This document shows, piece by piece, positions 43,472 through 52,245 of a DNA stretch of 64,000 bases; the stretch's first letter is position 1; each line of letters begins with the position of its first letter. The DNA lies in the NCBI RefSeq assembly GCF_021249345.1, contig NZ_CP089588.1:310001-374000 (forward strand). Direction: 5' to 3'. The notes beneath the pieces were generated by a model. The model made no database searches. It saw only the letters and a program-made list of their open reading frames with translations, and was not told where the DNA came from. Origin of the DNA: Halobacterium wangiae. GTDB taxonomy: Archaea; Halobacteriota; Halobacteria; Halobacteriales; Halobacteriaceae. The translations under genes and the position numbers were made by a program.

Positions 43472-44443
43472 GTGCAGTTCGGCATCATCTCGACGGCGAA
43501 CATCGGCGACGTCGCTGTCGTCCCGGCCATCCGAGACTCCGACCACGAGGTGCGGGCGGTGGCCTCCAGGGACGCCGACCGCGCCGCCGCGTTCGCCGAC
43601 CGCCACGACATCCCCGAGACGTACGACAGCTACGAGGCGCTCCTCGACGCGGACGTCGACGCAGTGTACAACCCTCTCCCGAACGCGCTGCACGCGGAGT
43701 GGACCTGCCGGGCGGCCGACGCCGGTCTCCACGTCCTCTGCGAGAAACCACTCGCGAGGGACGCCGACGAGGCCGTCGAGGTGGTCCAGCACTGCCGAAA
43801 CGCCGACGTCACGCTGATGGAGGCGTTCATGTACCGGTACCACCCGCGCACCGAGCGCGCCCTCGACGTAGCGGCCGACCACCTCGGGGACCCGCGACAC
43901 GTCCACGCCGCCTTCGACTTCCCGATGCCGGCCAGCAAGGCGGACGTGCGTCTGGCACCCGAACTCGCTGGCGGGTCGCTGATGGACGTCGGCTGTTACG
44001 CCGTCAGCGCCGCGCGCCAGTTCCTCGGCGAACCTGTCGCTGCGACCGCGAGCTCCCACGACGCCCGCGACTGCGGCGTCGACACGGAGTTCGCCGGGAC
44101 GCTCCGGTTCGCGGACGGCGCCACGGCTACCGTCGAGGCGAGTTTCGAGACCCGGAACTACCAGTCCTACCGCGTGGAGGGGACCGACGGCTGGCTGGAG
44201 GCGACAGACGCGTTCAACCCGACCAGCGACGACGGGACCGTGCTCCGCTGGGGGACAGCCGACAGAACCGCCGAGGAGACGTTCGAGCCGACCGACCAGT
44301 ACCGTCTGGAGGTCGAACACTTCGCCGACTGCGTCGCGTCCGGGGCGACGCCGCGGACGGACGGCGAGGAGGCCATCGCCAACATGCGCGCCGTCGACGC
44401 GCTGTACGAGGCCGCGGCGACCGGCGAGTCAGTCTCGCTCTGA
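43472..44443 (+). CDS. Gfo/Idh/MocA-family oxidoreductase
   Basis: NAD(P)-dependent sugar or polyol dehydrogenase type, 323 residues. The start is most likely GTG at 43472 (VQFGIISTANIGDVAVVPAI), which places the Rossmann glycine loop at its usual distance; no ATG suits. Next come YNPLPNALHAEWTCRAADAG and the catalytic-type motif CEKPLARDADEAVE, then SLMDVGCYAVSAARQF. The substrate is unknown; xylose or glucose dehydrogenase relatives exist in haloarchaea. It is convergent with the helicase gene, overlapping by 15 nt. Confidence 0.85.
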   Translation: MQFGIISTANIGDVAVVPAIRDSDHEVRAVASRDADRAAAFADRHDIPETYDSYEALLDADVDAVYNPLPNALHAEWTCRAADAGLHVLCEKPLARDADEAVEVVQHCRNADVTLMEAFMYRYHPRTERALDVAADHLGDPRHVHAAFDFPMPASKADVRLAPELAGGSLMDVGCYAVSAARQFLGEPVAATASSHDARDCGVDTEFAGTLRFADGATATVEASFETRNYQSYRVEGTDGWLEATDAFNPTSDDGTVLRWGTADRTAEETFEPTDQYRLEVEHFADCVASGATPRTDGEEAIANMRAVDALYEAAATGESVSL

Positions 44444-46819
44444 CCAGAAGGCGTCGAGCTGGTCGCCGAGGAACTCCGGAGTCATGCGCGTGAACTCCTC
44501 CCGCTCGCCGGGGCCGAGGTAGCCGTGGACGGAGTGGCGCGCACCCTCGACGTACCGCTGACCGACGAGCGCTCGTACGCCCACCTCATCGGGTCCGCGG
44601 ATGACTCGTCCGATCGCCTGCCGTGCGCGCCGCACCGCGGGGACCGTGAGCGCGTACTCGAAGGCCTTGTCCTCGCCGAAGGCGTCGGCGTACGCCCGCC
44701 GGACTGCTCGCACGCGTGGCGACCCGACGTTCACGAGCGGTACGCCGACGACGGCGCACGCCGCGAGTTTCTCGCCGTCGTAGTCGACGCCCTCCGTGAG
44801 CGTCCCTCGCGTGCTGGTGACCAGCACCTTCCCGTCGCCGCGGAAGAACTTGGCTTTGAGGTCGTCTGTCGCCTCGTTCGAGGATGACTCGTCGACGAGC
44901 ACGTCCTTCTCGACGGCGTCCGCGAGGTAGTCGCCCGCCCACGCCGCCTCCCGGTAGTTCGGCATGCAGACGAGGACGTTCCCCGGCGAGCGCGCGATGG
45001 TGCGGAGGACGTAGCGGTACTCCTCGCGGGTCCGGTTGTCGTTCTCGCTGGTCGGCTCGCCGCGGTTGCGGGCCGTGAACGGGGTCGCGTCCACGAGGAA
45101 ACTCGCGCGGTTCTCGCGGGGGAACCGGAGGTCGTACCGGCGCTTGACGACGGGCCTCGCTTCCGCGGTGCCGGCGCCCGCTTCGAGGCGGTCGAGTCCA
45201 GTCACCTCCCGGAAGACGTCCAGCGGTTCGAGAGTCGCGCTCATCAGCACGCCGCCGCCGAGTTCCGCGAACGTCTCGCGGAGCGCGCGCGCCGGCATGC
45301 AGTTGAAGGTGACGAGCGCGGGCGTGTACGCCTCTGCCCACGCGGCACCCGCCCGCCCCGACTCCTTGGGGACGTGTTCCAGTTCGATCTCCCGGAAGTA
45401 GGTGGCGTGGTCGCGCTCCCACCACCGCTGGAGAGTGATGCCGACGGCGCCACAGACCGCCGAGCGGTCGCCGTCGTCCTCCAGGATCGCCTGGACCGCG
45501 GTCCCGACGTTCGCCAGCGACCGCCAGAGGTCGCCGGTGTACCCCTGCTTCTCCGCCCACCGCGTGAGGTCGTCGGGTTCGTCCGTCTCGGGGTCCCGGA
45601 GCGGGATCTCGTGGTCGTACTCCGGGAGGCCGCGAGCGCTGTGGGGGTCGTGGCCCTCCTCGGCGAGGTACTCGGCGACTCGGTCGTCGAGCCACTCCAG
45701 GACGTCCCCGAGGAACTCGACGGTCGCCTCCACGGCGTCCATCGAGAGGTCGTAGCTGCTGAGGTGGTCGGCGACCTGCTGGCGGTTACTCTCGCTCTGT
45801 CTGGCCTCCGTCAGCAGCGTCCGCACGTCGTTGCGGGCGCGAGCGAGCGTGTGCCGGCCCACTCTGTCGGAGAGCAGGTCGCGGACGCGTTCCTCCAGGC
45901 GGTGGGCCTCGTCGACCACGACGAACGTCTGCTCGTCGAGCAGGTGCTCGGTGAGCCCGCGCGTCTTCGGGTCGAAGAGGTGGTTGTAGTTCCCGACGAC
46001 GACCTCCGCGTGGTCGAGGAGCACCTGCTGGACGCGGTGCGGGCAGGTGCCGTACTCAACGCTCTCGGGCAGGAGTTCGTCGACGGTGACGACGTTGTGC
46101 CGGCCCGCGTCGAAGCCCAGCGGCGACCCCTTGTTACGGCCGAACCAGTCGGCCTCGAACGGACAGAACAGCGGCGGGTCGCCCTCGGCGAGGTCCTCGG
46201 GGGCGGTCGGCTGGTGGGGGACGTACGGCGAGTCGACGCCCGCCGTCGCGAGCGGCGCCTGCGAGAGGTTGTGGTCGACGTCCGCGCGGGCCGAGCGCGC
46301 CAGTTCGCGACCCGTCGCGGGGTCCCACCACGGTTCGTCGAGCGCGTCCGCCGCCCGGAGTTCTACGAGTTCGCGGGCGTCCTGTCCGTCGAAGCTGTTG
46401 CCGTCGCCCTCTACGAGGCCGGCGGTCGACTCTCGGAGGTCCTCACAGCGGTCGTGGACGCTCGCGTCGCGCGGGAACGCGTCCTCGCGACCGTACGGAC
46501 AGAGGTCGCGTTTCCCGACGAGTGCGACACCGTCCAGTGGGTCCTCCATCCCCGCGTTCATCGTGCGGAGGTCGGCGACGAACTGCTCCAGTTGCTGTTT
46601 GACCGGCGTGACGACCAGCACGCGGCTGTACTGGTCGCCGTTGCGGACGAGGTGGGCGGCCGCGGTGAGCGCGGCCATCGTCTTGCCGGTGCCACAGGGA
46701 CCCTCCATCGCGAGGTAGCCGCCGCGCTCCCCCGCGTCGACGGCGGACTCGATGGCGTCGGCTTGCTGGTCGTACGGCGCGTCGAACCCGAAGAACTCGC
46801 GCCACGGCTCGTCGGCCAT
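44429..46819 (-). CDS. XPD/Rad3-like Fe-S DNA helicase
   Basis: ATP-dependent 5'-3' DNA helicase of the XPD/DinG type, 796 residues. Walker A GPCGTGKT lies at 40-47 and DEAH at 303-306. Four cysteines, 107 (CPYG), 125 (CEDL), 219 (CPFE) and 259 (CPHR), fit the 4Fe-4S domain of the family. Helicase motifs towards the end include STRGTLTEGVDYDGE and QAIGRVIRGPDEVG. Roles in repair or replication are likely. It stands alone, with an ATG at 46819. Confidence 0.92.
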   Translation of the reverse strand: MADEPWREFFGFDAPYDQQADAIESAVDAGERGGYLAMEGPCGTGKTMAALTAAAHLVRNGDQYSRVLVVTPVKQQLEQFVADLRTMNAGMEDPLDGVALVGKRDLCPYGREDAFPRDASVHDRCEDLRESTAGLVEGDGNSFDGQDARELVELRAADALDEPWWDPATGRELARSARADVDHNLSQAPLATAGVDSPYVPHQPTAPEDLAEGDPPLFCPFEADWFGRNKGSPLGFDAGRHNVVTVDELLPESVEYGTCPHRVQQVLLDHAEVVVGNYNHLFDPKTRGLTEHLLDEQTFVVVDEAHRLEERVRDLLSDRVGRHTLARARNDVRTLLTEARQSESNRQQVADHLSSYDLSMDAVEATVEFLGDVLEWLDDRVAEYLAEEGHDPHSARGLPEYDHEIPLRDPETDEPDDLTRWAEKQGYTGDLWRSLANVGTAVQAILEDDGDRSAVCGAVGITLQRWWERDHATYFREIELEHVPKESGRAGAAWAEAYTPALVTFNCMPARALRETFAELGGGVLMSATLEPLDVFREVTGLDRLEAGAGTAEARPVVKRRYDLRFPRENRASFLVDATPFTARNRGEPTSENDNRTREEYRYVLRTIARSPGNVLVCMPNYREAAWAGDYLADAVEKDVLVDESSSNEATDDLKAKFFRGDGKVLVTSTRGTLTEGVDYDGEKLAACAVVGVPLVNVGSPRVRAVRRAYADAFGEDKAFEYALTVPAVRRARQAIGRVIRGPDEVGVRALVGQRYVEGARHSVHGYLGPGEREEFTRMTPEFLGDQLDAFWSERD

Positions 46820-46928
46820 TCGCTAGTCGGTGAGGCGTCCCCCCGTAAGAACCTGCGGAATCGGGGTGGCCGAACAGTAGCCCGTTCGGCCGCGGAGTGG
46901 CGCTGGTAGCCCTGGCGGAGGTCGCCAC

Positions 46929-47528
46929 TCACCTGTCTGCCGGCGGCCGCTGGACGTCGTCGGCGATGGGTTCCGCCAGGGAGAGCTCCATGACGATGGT
47001 CGCCATCCGCTCCTCGGCCACTTCGAAGCAGACGTTCTCGTATACGGAGATGGCGCGCTCGTTGCTCCGCTCGACGGAGAGCCGGAGGGCGTCGTGTCCG
47101 CGTGCCGCCGCGTACGCGATGAGCTGTTCGACCAGTTCGGTGCCGATGCCACGCCCCTGGTGGTCGTCGGCGACGAACACCACGAACTCCAGTTCGCCGT
47201 CCGCGACCGGCGTCACTCCGACGTGGCCCACCACTCGAGCACCGTCGCGGGCGACCAGGTTCCACCCCCTGTCGGTGAGCGTCTCCAGCCACTCGACCGT
47301 CTCCTCGCGCGTCTTCGGCGGGAGACTGCTCGTCCGGTTCTCGGGGGCGAGGCCCTCGTACATCGACACCAGGGCCTCGAAGTCGTCGTCCTCGAACGGC
47401 GTCACCAGGAGCGGGTCGCCCTCCCCGTCGAAGAATCGCGGACAGCGCGGCTGGCAATACGGCGTACCGGTGCAGCCGCTGTTGTCCCAGGCGGAACAGG
47501 CGGCGCTCGTCTCCGACGGCCGACCCAT
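46929..47528 (-). CDS. GNAT acetyltransferase with cysteine-rich N terminus
   Basis: Protein of 199 residues. The GNAT domain covers about 38-190, with the acetyl-CoA loop VFVADDHQGRGIGTELVEQL and NERAISVYENVCFEVAEERM. The first 31 residues are unusual: CSAWDNSGCTGTPYCQPRCP has four cysteines (11, 19, 25, 29) that could bind a metal or form disulfides. The substrate is unknown. Two hairpin-forming sequences lie just before its start. Confidence 0.85.
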   Translation of the reverse strand: MGRPSETSAACSAWDNSGCTGTPYCQPRCPRFFDGEGDPLLVTPFEDDDFEALVSMYEGLAPENRTSSLPPKTREETVEWLETLTDRGWNLVARDGARVVGHVGVTPVADGELEFVVFVADDHQGRGIGTELVEQLIAYAAARGHDALRLSVERSNERAISVYENVCFEVAEERMATIVMELSLAEPIADDVQRPPADR

Positions 47529-47548
47529 AACGTACTAGATATCAACAC

Positions 47549-47593
47549 AGTGGTTCTTGGTACCACTGCTCATTCCCAGATACTGGGAATGAG
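47549..47593 (-). promoter_or_regulatory. Tandem inverted repeats between the DUF5784 and GNAT genes
   Basis: AGTGGT (47549-47554) pairs with ACCACT (47562-47567). Next to it CTCATTCCCAG (47569-47579) and CTGGGAATGAG (47583-47593) form a perfect 11-bp stem with a 3-nt loop. They sit 20-65 nt before the GNAT start and 12 nt after the DUF5784 stop, so they may be a terminator, an operator pair, or both. Confidence 0.55.
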
Positions 47594-47605
47594 CTCCACA
47601 CCGGG

Positions 47606-48601
47606 CTACAGTTGCGGCAGGTCGAGCGGTACCGCGCCCTTCGTGTACCCCTCGACGGTGCCGTTCGGGCGGACGCGGAAGACGACCGCCGGCCGGTGGT
47701 GGACCTCCGGTTGCTCGCCGAGGATGCGGCGCCACTCGTCGTCCGGGAACGACGAGCAGTCCACGAAGAGGACGGCCCCGCCGCCGTGGGCGTCGAGCTG
47801 GCCGCTGGTCTTCGTCTTCGCCGTGTCCTTGACCGCCGCGACCGGCGTGTGTGCGGCCCGCTTGTTCGTCGGGACGGGTCGCGTCACCTCGACGAGGATG
47901 CCGTGCTCGCCCGGGCGGTCCGCGCGGTAGTCCAGGGAGTGCCCCGTCGTCACCTCGATCTCGGGGGTCACCTCGTAGCCCGCCTCGTGGAGCAGCCACG
48001 CGGCGTTGAACTCGCCCATCGCGCCGTTCGCGCGCGCCACGTCGAGGTACTCGGAGGTGCCGAGTTTCCCCGCCATCACGTGACGGTAGTCGTCGAAGAT
48101 GCCCGTCGAGAGGAACGACTCGTAGAATGCCAGCGCCTCGTCGGCGGTTGCGTCCGGGAAGCCGGCGGCGTGGTCCCGGAAGAACGCTCGCGTCGTCTCC
48201 CGGCCGTCCTTCGAGGAGAACACCGGCAGGAAGAACCACGAGACGTAGGGGTACTCCGCGAGCCACGGCGCCTCCTCGTGGAGTTCCGCGATGAGTTCGC
48301 GCTCGGCCCACCGGGTCACCTCGTAGGGCGCCTCGCCGAACGACTGCTTGTCCGTGCGCCACAGCACCTGTGGCGTCTCGGTGTTGCCGACCCACCACGC
48401 GCCCTCGTCGTCCCAGGCGAACAGCGCGGTGTCGCCGTTGTCCATGTCGAATCTGCGTGCCTCGTACCCTGGCGGCGGCTGGAACCACGGCGACGACATC
48501 GTCGCGCCGAGGTTCTCGTCCAGATCCCGGTAGATCCGGGCGGTGACGCGGTCGCTGTTCCACGTCTCATGTGACCGCCGGAAGCGCAGGGGTTTGGCCA
48601 C
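47606..48601 (-). CDS. DUF5784 family protein
   Basis: A haloarchaeal family of unknown function, 331 residues from a GTG at 48601 (VAKPLRFRRSHETWNSDRV), where family-like sequence begins; the frame is open further up but lacks resemblance. The N-terminal half is mixed (MSSPWFQPPPGYEARRFDMD, then ALFAWDDEGAWWVGN). A C-terminal stretch GHSLDYRADRPGEHGILVEV, followed by TRP and later Lys residues, resembles a PD-(D/E)XK nuclease core (Asp, then Glu-x-Thr). This is an inference from pattern only. Confidence 0.75.
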   Translation of the reverse strand: MAKPLRFRRSHETWNSDRVTARIYRDLDENLGATMSSPWFQPPPGYEARRFDMDNGDTALFAWDDEGAWWVGNTETPQVLWRTDKQSFGEAPYEVTRWAERELIAELHEEAPWLAEYPYVSWFFLPVFSSKDGRETTRAFFRDHAAGFPDATADEALAFYESFLSTGIFDDYRHVMAGKLGTSEYLDVARANGAMGEFNAAWLLHEAGYEVTPEIEVTTGHSLDYRADRPGEHGILVEVTRPVPTNKRAAHTPVAAVKDTAKTKTSGQLDAHGGGAVLFVDCSSFPDDEWRRILGEQPEVHHRPAVVFRVRPNGTVEGYTKGAVPLDLPQL

Positions 48602-48645
48602 GAGCGGTCTACTCAGGGGGAACTGATACGTCTGTCGTCGCGCGC

Positions 48646-48876
48646 TTAGACCGGTTCGAGTTCGTCTGGCCGGTAGGGCAGCGCGTCCCAGCCGTACTCG
48701 TCGAACCGGACGACGTACCACGTGCCGGCGTCGGTCTCCCGGACGTCCGTCACGACGCCCGCGTCGCCGTAGTGCTCGTGGTAGTCGTAGCCGTACACCG
48801 CTAGCTTCGCCTTCTGTGGGTCCTGGCGCGCGACTCGGACTGGCGCCCCCCGCCGGAGTTGTTCGCTTCGTGGCAT
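48646..48876 (-). CDS. Small hypothetical protein, SH3-like
   Basis: The 76-residue protein has alternating hydrophobic strands (GAPVRVARQDPQKAKLAVYG, then GVVTDVRETDAGTWYVVRFD), suggesting a small beta barrel such as an SH3-like or CSD-like fold. Not recognised further. ATG at 48876. It lies on the same strand upstream of the DUF5784 gene, with 44 nt between, and downstream of the tRNA-Leu(CAA) region, which is on the other strand. Confidence 0.7.
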   Translation of the reverse strand: MPRSEQLRRGAPVRVARQDPQKAKLAVYGYDYHEHYGDAGVVTDVRETDAGTWYVVRFDEYGWDALPYRPDELEPV

Positions 48877-48960
48877 GTGTGAACGTACCACGTACACCGA
48901 CTTCGTTCTTTCGCCGATTCGCAACGCCTAAACGCGCCTCTATCCGACCTACGAACGCGT

Positions 48961-49045
48961 GCGAGGGTAGCCAAGCTCGGCCAACGGCGACGGACTCAAG
49001 ATCCGTTCTCGTAGGAGTTCGAGGGTTCGAATCCCTTCCCTCGCA
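48961..49045 (+). tRNA. tRNA-Leu(CAA)
   Basis: Acceptor GCGAGGG pairs with CCCTCGC. The anticodon stem ACGGA/TCCGT encloses CTCAAGA, giving anticodon CAA, which reads UUG. A class II variable arm and the T arm GAGGGTTCGAATCCCTT are present, with no encoded CCA and no intron. The last 11 bases of the gene recur at 49097-49107. Confidence 0.96.
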
Positions 49046-49077
49046 TCGCCGGCGCACTCACGTGTGCCGCGGGATGC

Positions 49078-49102
49078 GGGAAGTCCGCGAGGCGGACTTC
49101 CC
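49078..49102. terminator. Perfect 11-bp hairpin between tRNA-Leu and the SLC13 gene
   Basis: GGGAAGTCCGC (49078-49088) pairs with GCGGACTTCCC (49092-49102) around a GAG loop. CAAAAAC follows on the plus strand, that is GTTTTTG reading off the end of the leftward transporter gene. It can separate the converging tRNA and transporter transcripts. Confidence 0.55.
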
Positions 49103-49134
49103 TCGCAAAAACGCCTCCGTGCGAGCGTACTGTC

Positions 49135-50994
49135 CTACAGTCCCCACATCACTGCGACACCGACCGTCGTGACGACCGCGAGCAACAGCTGCAGCGGCGC
49201 GCCGACCTTCAGGAAGTCGCCGAACCGGTAGCCACCCGGCCCGTACACCATCAGGTTCGTCTGGTAGCCGATGGGCGTCATGAACGACGTCGCCGAGGCG
49301 AACATCACGACCAGCAGGAACGCGAACTGGTTGGCGCCGAGCTGGGCGGCCGCGTCGACGGCCACCGGGATCATCAGGACGATCGTCGCCACCGGCGTGA
49401 TGACGTTCGCGAGGAACCCGGTCAGCACGGAGGTGAGCAACAGGACGCCGAGCAGCGGTAGCACCGCGTCGGCGGCGACGAGCCCCTCCGCGATGACCGC
49501 GGCGCCACCGGTCGCCTCCATCGCCAGCCCGAGCGGGATCACGCCCGCGAGCAGGAAGATGACGTTCCAGGACACCGCGTCGTACGCGTCGGCCGACCTG
49601 AGACAGCCCGTGACGACCATCGCGAACACGCCACCGAAGGCCGCGATGACGATCGGAGCGACGTCCAGGGCCGCGACGGCGACGACGCCGGCCATGATGG
49701 CGACGGCGACCGGCGTCTTCGGGGAGAGCGGCGCGACCTCCTCGACGTCCGCCTCGAGGAGTCGGTCGTAGGCGCGCTCGTCGGCGACGTAGAGGTCGCC
49801 GTTCTCGTTGAAGTACTCGATGGACTCCTGGGGCATCCGGGTCAACAGCAGGTCTCCCGCCTGCAGCGTCACGTCTCCGAGGTCCGTTCGCAGGAGGTCG
49901 CCGCCGCTGCGGATGGCGAGCACGGCCGCCCGCTGGAACTCCTCGATCCGTGTCTCTGCGACCGTCTCGCCGACGTACTTCGAGCTCTCACCGACGATAG
50001 CCTTCGTCAGCTCGAAGTCGGTCGGCGCGTCGTCGAAGGTCGCCTCCGTCACCTCCTCCCGGGTGAGCTGTCGGAGGTCGTTGGCCTCCTGGAACCGGTT
50101 GACCGCCTGCAGCGTCCCGTTGACGACGAGCACGTCGCCGACCTCGATCGGGATGTCCGAGTACGGCGCCGGGTACACCTCGCCGTTGCGGTGTAACTGG
50201 AGCACCACCACGTCCGCAGCGTCGCCGTTCTCGAACTCGTCGACGGTGCTCCCGACGACCGGGGAGTCTGCCCGTACCTCGACCTGTGCGAGGTGGTCCT
50301 CCAGGTCGAACTCCTCGACGAGGTCGGCGTCGACCGGGATCCGTCCGGGCGTGAGTCGCCGCCCGACGGTCATCAGGTACGCGAGCCCGATCACGAGGAC
50401 GACCACGCCGAGCGGCGTGAACTCGAACATCCCGATGCCGGACCGCCCGTCGACGAGCACCCGGGCGAAGTCGCTCGCGAGGAGGTTCGTCGACGTGCCG
50501 ATGAGCGTCAGCGTCCCGCCGAGGATCGCCGCGTAGGACAGCGGTAGCAGGAGTTTCGACGGCGAGAGCTTGCTCTGCTCGGCCAGGTCCGAGATCATCG
50601 GGATGAAGACGGCGACGACCGGCGTGTTGTTGATGAACCCGGCGATCGGGCCAGTCGTCCCGATGGTGGCAGCGAGCGCGCGCGTCTCGCTGCCGTTCGT
50701 CAGGTCCGCGAGGTAGACGCCGAGTCGCTGGACGAGACCGGTCTTCTGGATGCCGGCGCTCAGCATGTACATCCCGACAATCGTCACCGTCGCGGGGTTG
50801 GCGAACCCGGAGATCGCGTCCCGCGGCGAGATCCCGACGTCGATGCCGAACACCGGTTCCATCGACGCCAGCGCCACGATGACGCCCATCGCGGTGATGT
50901 CGTTGGGGATGAGTTCGGAGACGAAGAGGACGAGAGCGACACCGATGAGTGCGAAGACGACGAGCGCAGGCGTCGACAGACCGGCAACAGCCAT
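49135..50994 (-). CDS. SLC13-family permease with two TrkA-C (RCK_C) domains
   Basis: Integral membrane transporter of 619 residues, DASS/ArsB-like: N-terminal segments with FANPATVTIVGMYMLSAGIQ and GFINNTPVVAVFIPMISDLA, a cytoplasmic insert from about 225 to 415 holding two RCK_C ligand-binding domains (VVGSTVDEFENGDAADVVVL; KYVGETVAETRIEEFQRAAV), then a second membrane half with GFLANVITPVATIVLMIPVA. The solute is probably an anion such as sulfate or a dicarboxylate, unproven. ATG at 50994. Confidence 0.88.
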   Translation of the reverse strand: MAVAGLSTPALVVFALIGVALVLFVSELIPNDITAMGVIVALASMEPVFGIDVGISPRDAISGFANPATVTIVGMYMLSAGIQKTGLVQRLGVYLADLTNGSETRALAATIGTTGPIAGFINNTPVVAVFIPMISDLAEQSKLSPSKLLLPLSYAAILGGTLTLIGTSTNLLASDFARVLVDGRSGIGMFEFTPLGVVVLVIGLAYLMTVGRRLTPGRIPVDADLVEEFDLEDHLAQVEVRADSPVVGSTVDEFENGDAADVVVLQLHRNGEVYPAPYSDIPIEVGDVLVVNGTLQAVNRFQEANDLRQLTREEVTEATFDDAPTDFELTKAIVGESSKYVGETVAETRIEEFQRAAVLAIRSGGDLLRTDLGDVTLQAGDLLLTRMPQESIEYFNENGDLYVADERAYDRLLEADVEEVAPLSPKTPVAVAIMAGVVAVAALDVAPIVIAAFGGVFAMVVTGCLRSADAYDAVSWNVIFLLAGVIPLGLAMEATGGAAVIAEGLVAADAVLPLLGVLLLTSVLTGFLANVITPVATIVLMIPVAVDAAAQLGANQFAFLLVVMFASATSFMTPIGYQTNLMVYGPGGYRFGDFLKVGAPLQLLLAVVTTVGVAVMWGL

Positions 50995-51252
50995 ACGACC
51001 GGGTCACGACTGGCACACATAACGGGTGCGGTTCCACGAAGTGTCGCCGTGGGGACGTTCCACCGGCGAACGAGTCGACATCCCACCGTCGGCGCTCCCG
51101 CTCCGCTCCCGCTCACTACTCGATACCGAACATTGAGATAGCTCGCGCCACTCCAGTGGGACGTGACTATTCGGGAGCACGCGTCCCAGCACGGCCACGC
51201 GCAGTCGCTGCCGCTGATATCGGAGTCCGCCACCGTCACGGAGGTGGAAGCG

Positions 51253-52194
51253 ATGGACCAGCCCCGACAGACCGAAATCCGGGCGAAGCTCCGCGAACTC
51301 GCCGCCGAGTACGGGTTCGAGGACGCCGTCGCCGACCGCGGCCCACCCGACTGGGAAGCGGTGTTCGACGCGGCGACGTCGGCCGACAGACGACTCGCGC
51401 CGCAAATCGGTGCGCTGCGTGACCGGTTCGAGCGCGCACACCCGGCGCTGGTCCGCATCGCCTTCGAGACGGACGAACCGTTCGAGTTCGCCGCGGGCCA
51501 GTACCTCTCGATCCGGTACGGGAACCGGACGCGGGCGTACTCCATCGCGAGTTCGCCGAACCGCGAGGACACCGAACTCTGCGTCCGTCGCGTCCCCGAC
51601 GGCCGCCTCTCGACGCGGCTCTGCGAGGAGCTGTCGGTCGGTGACGAGATAGCCGTCCGCGGCCCCCACGGCCACCTCCTCCTGGAGGACGTCTCCGAGC
51701 GCGACCTGGTGTTCCTGGCGACCGGCACCGGCGTCGCGCCGATGAAGAGCATGATCGACTACGTCTTCGAGGCGGGTCGCGACGAGCACCGGGGCGAACC
51801 CCGCAACGTCTGGCTGTTCCTCGGTGCGGCCTGGGCGGACGACCTCCCGTACCACGAGGCGTTCTCGGACCTCGCCGCCGACCACGAGAACTTCCACTAC
51901 GTCCCCTGTCTCTCCCGGGAACCCTGGCTCACCGACTGGGACGGCGAGACGGAGTACATCCAGGACGCCCTGCTGAAGTACGTCGACGAGCGCGCGCTCG
52001 AGGACGCCGCGTTCGGCAGACACATGGCCAGGATGCTCGCCGAGCGCCCCACGACCACCGTCGACGCGCGCATCGACCCCGAGGCGGTCGAGGTGTACGC
52101 CTGCGGCATCAACGCGATGGTGTACAGCCTCGAGACCGCCGTGCGTCGCCTCGGTGTCCCCCAGCGCTACGTCCACTGCGAGGGGTACGGGTAG
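51253..52194 (+). CDS. Ferredoxin-NADP reductase-type flavoprotein
   Basis: FAD/NAD(P)-binding oxidoreductase of 313 residues. A helical N-terminal part of about 70 residues comes first. FAD binding follows with RAYSIASSPNREDTELCVRR and the NAD(P) loop LATGTGVAPMKSMIDYVFEA; the C-terminal VYACGINAMVYSLETAVRRL is typical, with EGYG at the end in place of a terminal aromatic. The ATG at 51253 has a GGAGGT site 7 nt upstream; a GTG at 51163 would add 30 residues. The electron partner is unknown, probably ferredoxin. Confidence 0.85.
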   Translation: MDQPRQTEIRAKLRELAAEYGFEDAVADRGPPDWEAVFDAATSADRRLAPQIGALRDRFERAHPALVRIAFETDEPFEFAAGQYLSIRYGNRTRAYSIASSPNREDTELCVRRVPDGRLSTRLCEELSVGDEIAVRGPHGHLLLEDVSERDLVFLATGTGVAPMKSMIDYVFEAGRDEHRGEPRNVWLFLGAAWADDLPYHEAFSDLAADHENFHYVPCLSREPWLTDWDGETEYIQDALLKYVDERALEDAAFGRHMARMLAERPTTTVDARIDPEAVEVYACGINAMVYSLETAVRRLGVPQRYVHCEGYG

Positions 52195-52245
52195 TGACAG
52201 CGCGCCAACCGACGGCTCTTTGAGCGCCAGGACCGACCTCCCGGT

